Assembly: GCA_035514995.1 (NCBI GenBank)
Contig: DATJCC010000013.1
Coordinates: 1 to 37,698 of the forward strand
From: Leucobacter_A sp035514995
Lineage (GTDB): Bacteria; Actinomycetota; Actinomycetes; Actinomycetales; Microbacteriaceae
Length of the DNA: 37,698 bases
Direction of reading: 5' to 3'
Both the position numbers and the translations under genes were made by a program. The notes below the pieces were generated by a model. That model was not told where the DNA came from. It was given only the letters and a program-made list of their open reading frames with translations, and ran no database searches. Shown one piece after another: positions 10,074 to 18,867 of the stretch. How positions within the stretch are numbered: the stretch's first letter is position 1; each line of letters begins with the position of its first letter.

Positions 10074-11924
10074 ATGGAAACAACTGACCAAAGAGATCTT
10101 TTCAGACCGGGTGTTGGTGAAGTACCAACCAGTCCGGGAGTTTATCGCTTCAACGACAGGAGAGGGCAGCCTCTTTATATCGGTAAAGCTAAAAATCTAA
10201 GATCAAGGGTAAGCAACTATTTTCAACCTCTTAGAAGCCTGCCTTTAAGAACGCAACGAATGTTGCAACTTGCCAAAAGCGTTGATTGGACGGTTGTTGG
10301 AACTGATACCGAAGCATTAACTTTAGAACATACTTGGATCAGGGAGTATCAACCGCCATTTAATGTGCAGTTTAGAGATGATAAAACTTATCCATCTTTA
10401 GCTATTACGTTAAAGGATGAAGCGCCACGACTACTTATTACGAGAAACCGAAAAATCTCTGGAGCTAAATATTACGGTCCATTCCCGAAGGTTTGGGCTT
10501 TAAAACAACTATCTGGAGCATTGCAGGAAGCGTTTCCAATACGCACCTGTAACCCCGCAGACTATGCACGAGCAATGGCGTTAGGCAAACCCTGTTTAAG
10601 CGGGCAGATAGGCAGGTGTTATGGCCCTTGTTCAGGAAAACTGGGTATTGAAGAGCACCGAGAACGTGTAAATCAAATGGTCAGTTTTTTGAACGGCCAC
10701 GATAAAAAATTGGTTGCAGATTTAAAATCGCAGATGCGTGAGGCATCTGCAAACTTAGAATTTGAAAAAGCAGCGCAGTTGCGTGACCAGCTCATCGGGA
10801 TACAACATGTGTTGGAACAGAACGCCATGGTGTTATCAGAAGATTTAAACATCGACGTGTTTGGGGTCGCAAGCGATGAGACTAGAGCAACGATCCACCA
10901 ATTTGTAATTAGAGAAGGTCGGATTAGGTCTGAATACAGCTGGATGGTTAACTTTGAAATTGATTCATCAGAGGAGAGACTTCTTGAGCTTGCTATTCAA
11001 TCTGCATACGAAACACGTGAAGTTCCTGCAATGCTGCTCGTACCACATATGCCAGCGAGCAGCGATGAAATCATTGAGGTTTTAGCGAATAAACGAAAAG
11101 ATAGAAAACCGCCAACGCTCAATGTACCGCAAAGAGGTGAAAAACGTAGAGTTTTAGATCGTGCCGTTCTAAACGCCAAAGAACAGCTGAATCGTTTTAA
11201 ACTAAAACGAGCTACAGACCTAATCACCCGAAACGATGCACTTTCTCAAATCGGCGAAGCGCTTGGTCTTGACGATCCCCCTATGCGGATAGAGTGTGTT
11301 GACGTATCTCATCTGCAGGGAACCGGAGTAGTGGCCTCATTAGTTACTTTTGTCGATGGTCTACCTCGCAAGAACGAATACAGAACGTATCGTCTTAAAG
11401 ATGAGAACGATGACACCCGAGCTATACATGAAGTGCTTTCAAGAAGAGCTAAACAGCTTATGGATCCAGACAATACTGATAAACGTGGTGCACCCGATCT
11501 GTTTTTAATCGATGGTGGTCAGCCACAGGCCAATGCTGCTTTCGCTGCTCTTAAAGAACAGGGAATAACGAACATCGCTGTTTGTTCGATTGCAAAACGA
11601 TTAGAAGAAATATGGTTGCCCGGCGCTGATTTCCCAATAATTTTTGCACGCGCCAGTGAAGCTCTATTTATGCTTCAACGTATTCGCGATGAGGCACATA
11701 GGTTCGCTCTCACATATCAAAGAAAGACTCGTAAAAGTGGGCTCGCAACGACACTAACCGAGATTCCAGGCGTTGGCCCAGCAAGAGCAAAAACTTTGCT
11801 GCAAGCGTTCGGATCCGTCGCCAAAATAAAAAAAGCTTCGATTGACGAAATTAGTGAGATAAAAGGTATTGGTAGCTCATTAGCAGAAGAGATTCAACGT
11901 CACCTAGGATCAAACACAAATTAG
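10074..11924 (+). CDS. uvrC: Excinuclease ABC subunit C
   Basis: This dual-incision nuclease cuts on both sides of a lesion marked by UvrB. The 616-residue protein has, in order, a GIY-YIG domain (GVYRF...LYIGKAKNLRSR, about residues 22-46) for the 3' cut, a Cys cluster near 170-186, a UVR domain (about 212-247), the RNase H-like nuclease with acidic CVDVSHLQG and LIDGGQPQ motifs for the 5' cut, and a C-terminal helix-hairpin-helix pair (EIPGVGPARAKTLL, IKGIGSSLAEEI). The ATG start is 3 bases after the uvrA stop, so coupling is likely. All catalytic motifs appear intact. Confidence 0.97.
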   Translation: METTDQRDLFRPGVGEVPTSPGVYRFNDRRGQPLYIGKAKNLRSRVSNYFQPLRSLPLRTQRMLQLAKSVDWTVVGTDTEALTLEHTWIREYQPPFNVQFRDDKTYPSLAITLKDEAPRLLITRNRKISGAKYYGPFPKVWALKQLSGALQEAFPIRTCNPADYARAMALGKPCLSGQIGRCYGPCSGKLGIEEHRERVNQMVSFLNGHDKKLVADLKSQMREASANLEFEKAAQLRDQLIGIQHVLEQNAMVLSEDLNIDVFGVASDETRATIHQFVIREGRIRSEYSWMVNFEIDSSEERLLELAIQSAYETREVPAMLLVPHMPASSDEIIEVLANKRKDRKPPTLNVPQRGEKRRVLDRAVLNAKEQLNRFKLKRATDLITRNDALSQIGEALGLDDPPMRIECVDVSHLQGTGVVASLVTFVDGLPRKNEYRTYRLKDENDDTRAIHEVLSRRAKQLMDPDNTDKRGAPDLFLIDGGQPQANAAFAALKEQGITNIAVCSIAKRLEEIWLPGADFPIIFARASEALFMLQRIRDEAHRFALTYQRKTRKSGLATTLTEIPGVGPARAKTLLQAFGSVAKIKKASIDEISEIKGIGSSLAEEIQRHLGSNTN

Positions 11925-11974
11925 AACACGGTACGCTAGTAAGTGGGAATTTGATTATGAAGAAAGCGGAAGCG

Positions 11975-12850
11975 ATGAGCATTGAGTCCAATAAACAGGA
12001 AATACTTGTCGTAACTGGTATGTCTGGAGCTGGTAGAAGTACCGTAGCCAATGCCCTGGAAGATCTTGGCTGGTATGTAGTTGACAACCTTCCTCTAACC
12101 ATGTTGCCGACTCTTGCAGACATGGCTGCCAAGAGCAGCTCTGTTCTACCAAAAATAGCTGTCGTGATTGATATTAGAGGTAATCAACAGTTTGAAAAAA
12201 TTCAAGACACTATCAGCATCCTGCAGCAAACATCAACAGTGCGCATTATCTTCTTAGACGCAACCGATGATGTGCTTGTGCAGAGATACGAGTCTGTGCG
12301 CAGACCCCATCCTCTACAAAAAGATGGCACTCTCTCGCAGGGCATCACTTTAGAGCGTGAAATGATGCGGGAACTTCGTGCTTCTAGCGATGTGGTGATC
12401 GATACATCTCGATTTAATGTGCACGACCTTTCAACTACTACGCGTCAAATGTTCTCTGACGAAGACACTCCGGGTTTAAGACTGACCGTGCAAAGCTTTG
12501 GGTTTAAATACGGCACTCCGACTGACGCCGATCTGATTGCCGACATGCGTTTTATACCTAATCCTTTTTGGAAAGAAGAGCTAAGAGCCTTGACAGGAGT
12601 CGACTCTCCTGTGCGCGATTATGTATTGCAGCAGCAGGGAGTAGAAGAATTTTTAGACTACTACGTTAAAGCGTTGACTGTGGTCTTTGAAGGTTTCCAG
12701 AGAGAAAACAAAAGACACGCAGCTCTTGCAGTGGGTTGCACCGGAGGTAAGCACCGTTCTGTAGCTGTGTCTAGAGAACTGGCTGACAGACTAGCCAAAA
12801 TCCCTGGTATTAATGTGAGCGTCTCACACAGAGATCTCGGTCGCGAATGA
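11975..12850 (+). CDS. rapZ: RapZ/YvcJ family nucleotide-binding protein
   Basis: This P-loop protein belongs to the RapZ (YvcJ) family. In Escherichia coli RapZ controls glmS through small RNAs; in actinobacteria the role is less clear, although the gene is always close to whiA. The Walker A-like GMSGAGRST appears near residue 16, and the C-terminal domain carries VGCTGGKHRSV. I chose ATG 11975 because family members begin only a few residues before QEILVVTGMSG. In-frame ATG 11957 and TTG 11951 would add 6 or 8 residues. None has a strong ribosome binding site. A TACGCT -10-like box is at 11932-11937. The gene is followed 25 bases later by whiA. Confidence 0.93.
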   Translation: MSIESNKQEILVVTGMSGAGRSTVANALEDLGWYVVDNLPLTMLPTLADMAAKSSSVLPKIAVVIDIRGNQQFEKIQDTISILQQTSTVRIIFLDATDDVLVQRYESVRRPHPLQKDGTLSQGITLEREMMRELRASSDVVIDTSRFNVHDLSTTTRQMFSDEDTPGLRLTVQSFGFKYGTPTDADLIADMRFIPNPFWKEELRALTGVDSPVRDYVLQQQGVEEFLDYYVKALTVVFEGFQRENKRHAALAVGCTGGKHRSVAVSRELADRLAKIPGINVSVSHRDLGRE

Positions 12851-12875
12851 TCAGAATAGTAAATAAGGAGGGTGA

Positions 12876-13850
12876 ATGACCACAACCCGTGCCATAAAAG
12901 ATGAGTTACTTGCGACACGACCAATTATTGTTAAAGAGCGGATTGCTGAGCTAACCTCAATTCTACGTTTTGGCGGTGGATTACACGTTATATCAGGACG
13001 CATCGCTCTTGAGGTAGAGGTTGATGATGTTCGTGCTGTGCAGCGGATTAGAAAAGACTTGTTGGAGATCTATGGAGTAAGAGCTGAAGCAAAAAAAGCG
13101 CCTCAGAAATTTCAAGCATCTAAGAATCCAGTTTTTTTGATAAGAGTTATGCCCGGTGAAACTATCTCTCGGCAGTTAGGGTTGCTTGATGCTCAACGTA
13201 GACAAATACGGGGTCTTCCAAATGCAATTACAACTGGTGCCAGAGGCGAACTGGCTGCCACTCTGCGGGGTGCTTTCTTAGTTAAAGGTGTTATATCTCA
13301 TACAGGTAGAGCTACCTCACTAGAGTTTGTTTGTCCTACGCATGAATCAGCCATGGCCCTAAGCGGGGCTGCTGGACGATTGGGTATTTCTGCAAAGGTA
13401 AAAGAGATTCGCGCTCAGATTAAAGTTCTTGTGCGTGAAGATGACTCCATACATTCGCTGTTACTTGCTATGGGCGCTAAAGAAGCCGCTGCAGATTGGT
13501 TGGAACTGCGTCAGCATAGAGAAGAACGTGCAAACGCAAATCGACTGGTCAATTTCGTTGATGCAAACCTGAGAAGGTCTGCACAAGCTTCTGTAAATGC
13601 GTGTGCCCGTGTCGAAAGAGCCTTGGAAATACTTGGCAGTTCTGTTCCGAAGCATCTTAAGTATGCCGGTGAGTTAAGGCTAAAAAATAGAGAAGCAAGT
13701 TTAAACGATTTAGGCGCACACGCCGATCCGCCACTAACGAAAGATGCGATCGCAGGTCGCATCCGAAGGCTTTTAGCAATGGCTGATAAAGAAGCAGCTC
13801 GAAAAGGCATTCCCGGAACAGAGGCAGGATTACCTCCTGGTGCTCTATAA
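12876..13850 (+). CDS. whiA: WhiA family DNA-binding regulator
   Basis: WhiA couples a degenerate LAGLIDADG homing-endonuclease fold to a C-terminal helix-turn-helix. In Streptomyces it controls sporulation division; in unicellular bacteria it is linked to division and chromosome segregation. The 324-residue protein has the full domain pair, with the signature LRLKNREASLNDLG and DPPLTKDAIAGRIRRLL near the C-terminus. The ATG is preceded by GGAGG at ideal spacing, one of the strongest ribosome binding sites in the window. Position after uvrC-rapZ is the standard actinobacterial arrangement. Nothing is truncated. Confidence 0.96.
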   Translation: MTTTRAIKDELLATRPIIVKERIAELTSILRFGGGLHVISGRIALEVEVDDVRAVQRIRKDLLEIYGVRAEAKKAPQKFQASKNPVFLIRVMPGETISRQLGLLDAQRRQIRGLPNAITTGARGELAATLRGAFLVKGVISHTGRATSLEFVCPTHESAMALSGAAGRLGISAKVKEIRAQIKVLVREDDSIHSLLLAMGAKEAAADWLELRQHREERANANRLVNFVDANLRRSAQASVNACARVERALEILGSSVPKHLKYAGELRLKNREASLNDLGAHADPPLTKDAIAGRIRRLLAMADKEAARKGIPGTEAGLPPGAL

Positions 13851-13906
13851 CATTTAAGTCACAACCTCTAAACTATATATACAACCGAAAACGAAAGAAG
13901 GAGAAA

Positions 13907-14521
13907 ATGTCTTATTCATTACCAGAACTTCCTTATGATTACGGCGCTCTTGAACCGCACATCAGTGGTAAAATCATGGAGCTTCACCACAGCAAGCACC
14001 ATCAAGCATATGTAACTGGAGCTAATGCCGCGGTTGACGCACTCGCAAGTGCACGAGAGTCGGGCGACCTTGCTAACGTTAATAAACTTGAAAAAGATTT
14101 GGCTTTTAACCTAGGCGGTCACGTCAATCACAGTATTTTTTGGCAAAACCTCTCACCTGAAGGTGGGGGCGAACCTGAAGGCGAAGTAGCTTCAGCAATA
14201 AAAGAATACTTTGGCTCATTCGATGGATTTCAAAAGCATTTTAATGCTGCTGCAATGGGTGTTCAGGGCTCCGGCTGGGCAGCTTTAACGTGGGATGCAC
14301 TTGGGCAGAGAGCTAATATTCAGCAGTTTTTTGATCAGCAAGCTAACTTCCCAGCTGGGACAGTCCCTTTGCTCATGTTAGATGTTTGGGAGCATGCATA
14401 CTATCTTGACTACCTAAATGTACGTGCAGACTATGTAAGTGCATTCTGGAAGATTGTAAATTGGCAGGATGTAGCTGCTCGCTTAGAGCGTGCTCAGAAA
14501 CAGACACCAGGTCTAATCTAA
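13907..14521 (+). CDS. sodA: Superoxide dismutase, Fe/Mn family (manganese-type signature)
   Basis: This cytosolic enzyme converts superoxide to oxygen and hydrogen peroxide. The 204-residue protein has the metal ligands His27 (in LHHSKHH), His75 (in GGHVNHSIFW), Asp159 and His163 (in DVWEHAYYLDY). The glycines before HVNH resemble manganese rather than iron enzymes, but metal choice cannot be proven from sequence. The ATG is preceded by GAAGGAG, and an A+T-rich TATATA box lies about 30 bases upstream. The gene is probably transcribed alone: it has its own promoter region and a strong terminator hairpin directly downstream. It occupies the place before pgk where relatives often carry gap. Confidence 0.96.
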   Translation: MSYSLPELPYDYGALEPHISGKIMELHHSKHHQAYVTGANAAVDALASARESGDLANVNKLEKDLAFNLGGHVNHSIFWQNLSPEGGGEPEGEVASAIKEYFGSFDGFQKHFNAAAMGVQGSGWAALTWDALGQRANIQQFFDQQANFPAGTVPLLMLDVWEHAYYLDYLNVRADYVSAFWKIVNWQDVAARLERAQKQTPGLI

Positions 14522-14535
14522 AATATTTATTAATA

Positions 14536-14564
14536 GGGTGGGGTTCATGAAAGCCCCACCCTTT
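14536..14564 (+). terminator. Intrinsic terminator of sodA
   Basis: GGGTGGGG (14536-14543) and CCCCACCC (14554-14561) form a perfect 8-bp G+C stem with a 10-base loop, followed by TTTAGCTT. This is the clearest intrinsic terminator in the window. A GTG inside its 5' arm and an ATG in its loop are in frame with pgk and could mislead automatic start calling. Confidence 0.75.
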
Positions 14565-14588
14565 AGCTTGAAATACGAAGATTTTAGT

Positions 14589-15791
14589 ATGAAGAATATC
14601 GCTGATCTCGGTGACTTAAATGGCAAAACCGTAATAGTTAGAGCAGACTTCAATGTGCCAATGCGTGACGGAGAAATCACAGACGAGGGCAGGATAGCTG
14701 CTTCGCTTCCAACTATTGAGAAGCTGTCTGAAGCTGGCGCGAAGCTGGTGCTAATAAGCCATTTAGGAAGACCTGGCGGGGCAACGGTTCCGGAACTTTC
14801 TTTAAAGCCAGTCTCTAATAAACTTACATCTCTCTTAGACAAGAAAGTGTTTTTTGCTGAAGACACCGTTGGAGAAAGCGCATCCCTCATGCGATCAAAT
14901 CTCAAACCAGGAGAGATACTTTTACTGGAAAATCTTCGATTTAATGCAGAAGAAACTGATCAAGACGCAAATGTCCGTTTAAGCTTTGCTAAGAAGCTTG
15001 CGCATTCTGCAGATGCTTTTGTTTCTGACGGCTTTGGCGTTGTGCATCGCAAACAGGCAAGCGTTACCGAGCTTGCTACAGTTTTACCAAGTGCCGCAGG
15101 TTTGCTAGTAGCTAAAGAAACAGATGTTTTAGCAGCTATAACCCAAAACCCAAAAAGACCTTCAGTGGTCGTTTTAGGCGGTTCTAAAGTTTCTGACAAA
15201 CTTGGTGTGATAAATCATTTACTTGAACGCGTAGATACTATCCTTGTGGGCGGAGGTATGCTTTTTACCTTCCTAGCCGCCAAAGATTTAACCATCGGAT
15301 CGAGTCTTTGTGAGCCTGAACTTATTCCGACTGTGAAGGAATATATGGAGCGTGCTAAAAAGCTGGGGGTAAAAATTATCGTGCCTACCGATGTAGTTAT
15401 CGCAAAGAAGTTTGCCGCCAACTCACCGCATCTGACGGTCCCTGTTGAAAACATTACAGATACCGAGTTTGGAGAAACCGCCATTGGTTTAGATATTGGT
15501 CCAGATACTGTGAAAACCTTCACCAAATACATACAAAGCGCCAAGACTGTATTTTGGAACGGGCCGATGGGAGTGTTCGAGTTTGAACCCTTCGCCAATG
15601 GCACCAGAGGCATAGCTGACGCGATTGCTAGGTCTGAGGGGTTCACTGTGGTTGGCGGTGGTGACTCAGCAGCCGCTGTGCGCGAGTTGGGATTTTCAGA
15701 TAAACAGTTCGATCACATTTCGACTGGCGGGGGAGCAAGTCTTGAGTATCTTGAAGGTAAAACGCTACCCGGTTTAGAGGTTTTATTATGA
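14589..15791 (+). CDS. pgk: Phosphoglycerate kinase
   Basis: This glycolytic enzyme transfers phosphate from 1,3-bisphosphoglycerate to ADP. From ATG 14589 the protein has 400 residues, the usual length, and starts MKNIADLGDLNGKTVIVRADFNVP like the family. In-frame GTG 14538 would add 17 residues encoded by the sodA terminator hairpin, which is implausible. Recognisable segments are RADFNVP, SHLGRPGG, the hinge region GGSKVSDKLGVI, and the nucleotide-binding GGGDSAAAV and STGGGASLE. A weak GAAGA serves as ribosome binding site. The stop overlaps the tpiA start (ATGA). No gap gene precedes it in this window. Confidence 0.96.
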   Translation: MKNIADLGDLNGKTVIVRADFNVPMRDGEITDEGRIAASLPTIEKLSEAGAKLVLISHLGRPGGATVPELSLKPVSNKLTSLLDKKVFFAEDTVGESASLMRSNLKPGEILLLENLRFNAEETDQDANVRLSFAKKLAHSADAFVSDGFGVVHRKQASVTELATVLPSAAGLLVAKETDVLAAITQNPKRPSVVVLGGSKVSDKLGVINHLLERVDTILVGGGMLFTFLAAKDLTIGSSLCEPELIPTVKEYMERAKKLGVKIIVPTDVVIAKKFAANSPHLTVPVENITDTEFGETAIGLDIGPDTVKTFTKYIQSAKTVFWNGPMGVFEFEPFANGTRGIADAIARSEGFTVVGGGDSAAAVRELGFSDKQFDHISTGGGASLEYLEGKTLPGLEVLL

Positions 15792-16579
15792 TGAATGAGA
15801 AACGCACCCCTCTTATCGCAGGGAATTGGAAAATGAATCTCAACCATTTGCAAGCCATAGCAAATGTTCAGAAACTTGCTTGGTCGCTTTCTGACGCTGG
15901 TCATAGATTTGATCAGACTGAGGTTGCAGTGTTTCCTCCGTATACAGACCTAAGATCTGTTCAGACACTTCTTGTAGCAGACAAAATAGAAATATCTTTA
16001 GGCGCACAAGATGCTTCTCCACATGATTCAGGTGCTTATACAGGTGATATTTCAGCAGCGTTTCTTGAAAAACTCGATGTAAAGTATGTTTTGATTGGTC
16101 ATTCTGAGCGCAGACACGGTCATCAAGAAACCGATAATATCGTCACTCAAAAAGCACTATCTGTAATCAAGCACAACCTTATTCCAATTATTTGCGTTGG
16201 AGAGACAGCTTCTGATTTAGAATCATACGGTCCAGCTACTGTAGCTCTACAACAGTTGCGCACCACAATTCAGTCGTTAACAAAAGAACAAGAATTTGTA
16301 ATAGCTTATGAACCAGTTTGGGCGATTGGCACAGGACAGGCAGCCACCGCGGAACAAGCCGGAAATGTTTGTGCACAACTTCGTAAAGAGGTAGAAACCA
16401 TTTTGGGAGAAGAAACCGCTGCTAAAACCAGAATTCTTTATGGTGGGTCTGTAACGAGTACAAATGTTGCGACTTTTATGCGTGAGACGCATATTGATGG
16501 GGTTTTAGTTGGCGGCGCGAGCCTAAAACCGGAAGAGTTTAGTAAGATTGCACAATTTAAAAAACATATAGTCGCCTAA
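15788..16579 (+). CDS. tpiA: Triosephosphate isomerase
   Basis: This glycolytic TIM-barrel enzyme interconverts dihydroxyacetone phosphate and glyceraldehyde 3-phosphate. The 263-residue protein has the substrate lysine in AGNWKMN (Lys15), the catalytic histidine in IGHSERR (His105), the catalytic glutamate in AYEPVWAIGTG (Glu175) and the phosphate-binding YGGSV. Two ATG codons are adjacent at 15788 and 15791; the first overlaps the pgk stop as ATGA, a common coupling arrangement. Identification is secure. Confidence 0.97.
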   Translation: MMNEKRTPLIAGNWKMNLNHLQAIANVQKLAWSLSDAGHRFDQTEVAVFPPYTDLRSVQTLLVADKIEISLGAQDASPHDSGAYTGDISAAFLEKLDVKYVLIGHSERRHGHQETDNIVTQKALSVIKHNLIPIICVGETASDLESYGPATVALQQLRTTIQSLTKEQEFVIAYEPVWAIGTGQAATAEQAGNVCAQLRKEVETILGEETAAKTRILYGGSVTSTNVATFMRETHIDGVLVGGASLKPEEFSKIAQFKKHIVA

Positions 16580-16603
16580 CAGCAAAAACACTTAAACTTT
16601 TGC

Positions 16604-16609
16604 TAGACT
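16604..16609 (+). promoter_or_regulatory. Candidate -10 box for secG-rbpA
   Basis: TAGACT has the same form as the -10 boxes proposed for other genes in this window. It lies in the 78-base tpiA-secG gap and predicts a leader of about 42 bases with an AAAGG ribosome binding site before the secG GTG. Confidence 0.4.
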
Positions 16610-16657
16610 GTAAATTTGCATGTCTAAACAACATAAAATATCGAAAGGTGTGGACCG

Positions 16658-16906
16658 GTGGTCATCCTCAAGGTTATCTTGCTCACAGTTTTAGTACTAA
16701 CCAGTCTTCTTCTGACCCTTTTCATCCTTCTACATAAAGGTAGGGGCGGTGGCCTTTCTGATATGTTCGGAGGCGGAGTCACTTCTAGCTTAGGGTCTTC
16801 TGGTGTTGCAGAAAGAAACCTCAACCGCATCACCATTGTCTCCTCAATTATCTGGTTTATAAGCATTGTCGGTCTTGGATTGCTTGGCCGTTTTGGAATA
16901 ATGTAA
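16658..16906 (+). CDS. secG: Preprotein translocase subunit SecG
   Basis: This is the small membrane partner of SecYE, which supports protein export. The 82-residue protein has an N-terminal hydrophobic segment (about 2-24), a cytoplasmic Gly-rich loop (HKGRGGGLSDMFGGGV) and a second hydrophobic segment (about 58-80), the standard SecG layout. The GTG start is preceded by GAAAGGTG. Position after tpiA is conserved in actinobacteria. rbpA follows after 8 bases. Confidence 0.95.
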   Translation: MVILKVILLTVLVLTSLLLTLFILLHKGRGGGLSDMFGGGVTSSLGSSGVAERNLNRITIVSSIIWFISIVGLGLLGRFGIM

Positions 16907-16914
16907 GGATTTCT

Positions 16915-17280
16915 GTGTCAATAGGTAATAATGCAATTCGTGGTGCACGAGTTGGTTCAGGTCCAATGGGGGAACAAGATTACGGGATCCGGGCAGACCG
17001 GATAGCCGTTTCATACTGGGACGCTCTTGGCAATGAGACTGTCCGGCATTTTGCAGCCGATATTGCCGAAGAAGACATTCCTGAACAGATTGACTCACCA
17101 CAAACTGGTTTGCCCGCGGGTAGGGACAAAGAAAACCCACCTCAACTTGAAAAACCTGAGCCATACAAAACACATTTAGCTTATGTTAAAGAACGTAGAA
17201 CTGAAGAAGAAGCTACAGAGCTTTTAGAACAGGCACTTCATAAACTGCGTAAGAGGCGTGGAACTTTAGAAGAGTCTTAA
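16915..17280 (+). CDS. rbpA: RNA polymerase-binding protein RbpA
   Basis: This actinobacteria-specific transcription factor binds RNA polymerase and group 1/2 sigma factors and stabilises open promoter complexes. The 121-residue protein has the hallmark N-terminal NNAIRGARVGSGPMGEQD, a central core beginning YWDALGNETVRHFA, and a C-terminal sigma-interaction region including KTHLAYVKERRTEEEA. Classical zinc-binding cysteines of the core are not present, as is common in this family. The GTG start has AAGGAT upstream. The stop is shared, on the opposite strand, with the pgi stop within TTAA. Its presence marks the organism as an actinobacterium. Confidence 0.95.
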   Translation: MSIGNNAIRGARVGSGPMGEQDYGIRADRIAVSYWDALGNETVRHFAADIAEEDIPEQIDSPQTGLPAGRDKENPPQLEKPEPYKTHLAYVKERRTEEEATELLEQALHKLRKRRGTLEES

Positions 17281-18866
17281 ACAAGACTTTTTTGTAGCTC
17301 TGCAACGCACTCAGCTACGGAAGAAGTTTTGAGGGTTAATACATTGTTGCCAATTGATTTATGCACCTTTCTTTCGGCTAACACCCACGATTTTTCAAGA
17401 TCACCAAAAGAATATTCTTTGCCAGGGATGTCATAATCTTCTGCGGCGTCAACGGCCACCTGCAGAACTGAAATTGGGTTTGGCCCACCTTTATGAATCT
17501 GTCCAGTGGAGTGAAGGTATCTCGGTCCAAAACTGAGTGCGACTGGTATTTTTAGGTAATTTTCTAAATCTTTAGTCAATACTTCAAAATCTTTAACAGC
17601 TTCTGCTGATTCTTTAATAAAAGCTTGAAGCACTAAGTACTTAGTTGTAGAAGCATTCTTATAGAATTTTGTTAGAAGATACTGGTCATCTTTTGAATAA
17701 AATTGATCTGATGTTTCAGAATCAATCATCACAAAAAGTTGCGGAGATAGCTCCTTCAATTTAGTATCAGGCTGAGGCGAAGTAACCAACTGATGTGCAC
17801 TTTTTTTAGTGTGCTCTACATCGGGCTGATCAAATGGGTTGACCTGCAAAAGCATTGATAGAGCGCAGGTAGCTACCTCCCAAAGGTAAATGTGCTCTAC
17901 TAGACTCGCAACAATACTAATAAAGGGTTCAAACCCACTTGGTCGGTCCTCCGGCAAAAAGCTTTCGACACACGGACCACCATATTTTGTAACCAGCTCT
18001 TGCGCACGTGGAAGTGGCAGTAAGCCTTTTCCATCTTTGCCAGTTGACTCAGCAACCAACTGTTCAATCCACGAGGGAAGTAGCCGGATACGCTCACTCG
18101 AAATGAATTGTAAAACACTGTCATCTTTTGCAATTTCAAAAAGAAATGCTGCAAGTATCAATGCTGGGTTACTAAGACTATCTTCATTCAGAAAGCTAAG
18201 AGCATCAAATGCACCTGCAGGAATTTCGTCTAGATCTGCCCCCGAGAGAAGTGCTGGCGTGATTCCATAAACAGACAAAACAGAAAATCGACCACCAATG
18301 TTTGGATCCCCGAGAACAACTGGGTATCCCTTATCATTAGCATACTTTTCAAGAGGTGTGGCTGGGTCGGTTATCACAAGAATGTGTTGAGTAGTGTCTA
18401 ACGAGTTTTCTATCAAGCGCTTTTCTGCAAAAGCTAACTGGCTTAAAGTCTCGATTGTGCTACCAGATTTAGTGCTTATTATTATTAACGTGGTCGGGAG
18501 TAATCTGGGATGAAGAGCTTCAGAAATTTCATGTGGATGAGTTGTATCTAAAGCAACAAGATTCCCACCAAAGGTGTCAGCTAAAAGCTGTGCACCAAGA
18601 GTGGAACCACCCATGCCACAGAGCACAACCCGATTGATGTTTAGCGAAGCTATTTTGGAATGTATCTTTTTTGTTTCGGCAATCACATTAGAAATATTTT
18701 GAATTGCATCAATCCAACCAAGCCTTTTTTCAGCTTCGACAGCAAATTTGTCACCCCACAGGTTGTGGTCTTTATTTTGCAGCCTACTTGCGAACTTGTT
18801 ATCTACAAGGATCTGAGCGGTCTTGTTAACTTCGTCAAAAACATGCTTATTAAACTTAACTTTCAC
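17277..18866 (-). CDS. pgi: Glucose-6-phosphate isomerase
   Basis: This enzyme interconverts glucose 6-phosphate and fructose 6-phosphate. The 529-residue protein has two sugar isomerase domains: VVLCGMGGSTLGAQ and STKSGSTIETL in the first, and GPRYLHSTGQIHKGGPN in the second. FSVLSVYGITPALLSG and STGKDGKGLLPL are typical of the actinobacterial form related to the PGI half of tal-pgi fusion proteins. The GTG start is only one base after the tal stop, so translation is almost certainly coupled. The gene ends tail to tail with rbpA in a 4-base overlap, leaving no room for a separate terminator. Confidence 0.94.
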   Translation of the reverse strand: MKVKFNKHVFDEVNKTAQILVDNKFASRLQNKDHNLWGDKFAVEAEKRLGWIDAIQNISNVIAETKKIHSKIASLNINRVVLCGMGGSTLGAQLLADTFGGNLVALDTTHPHEISEALHPRLLPTTLIIISTKSGSTIETLSQLAFAEKRLIENSLDTTQHILVITDPATPLEKYANDKGYPVVLGDPNIGGRFSVLSVYGITPALLSGADLDEIPAGAFDALSFLNEDSLSNPALILAAFLFEIAKDDSVLQFISSERIRLLPSWIEQLVAESTGKDGKGLLPLPRAQELVTKYGGPCVESFLPEDRPSGFEPFISIVASLVEHIYLWEVATCALSMLLQVNPFDQPDVEHTKKSAHQLVTSPQPDTKLKELSPQLFVMIDSETSDQFYSKDDQYLLTKFYKNASTTKYLVLQAFIKESAEAVKDFEVLTKDLENYLKIPVALSFGPRYLHSTGQIHKGGPNPISVLQVAVDAAEDYDIPGKEYSFGDLEKSWVLAERKVHKSIGNNVLTLKTSSVAECVAELQKSLV

Positions 18867-18867
18867 T

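Noticed and set aside
17890..18270. 126-codon ORF opposite pgi
   Set aside because: It is a shadow of a well-supported gene with no domain or ribosome binding site.
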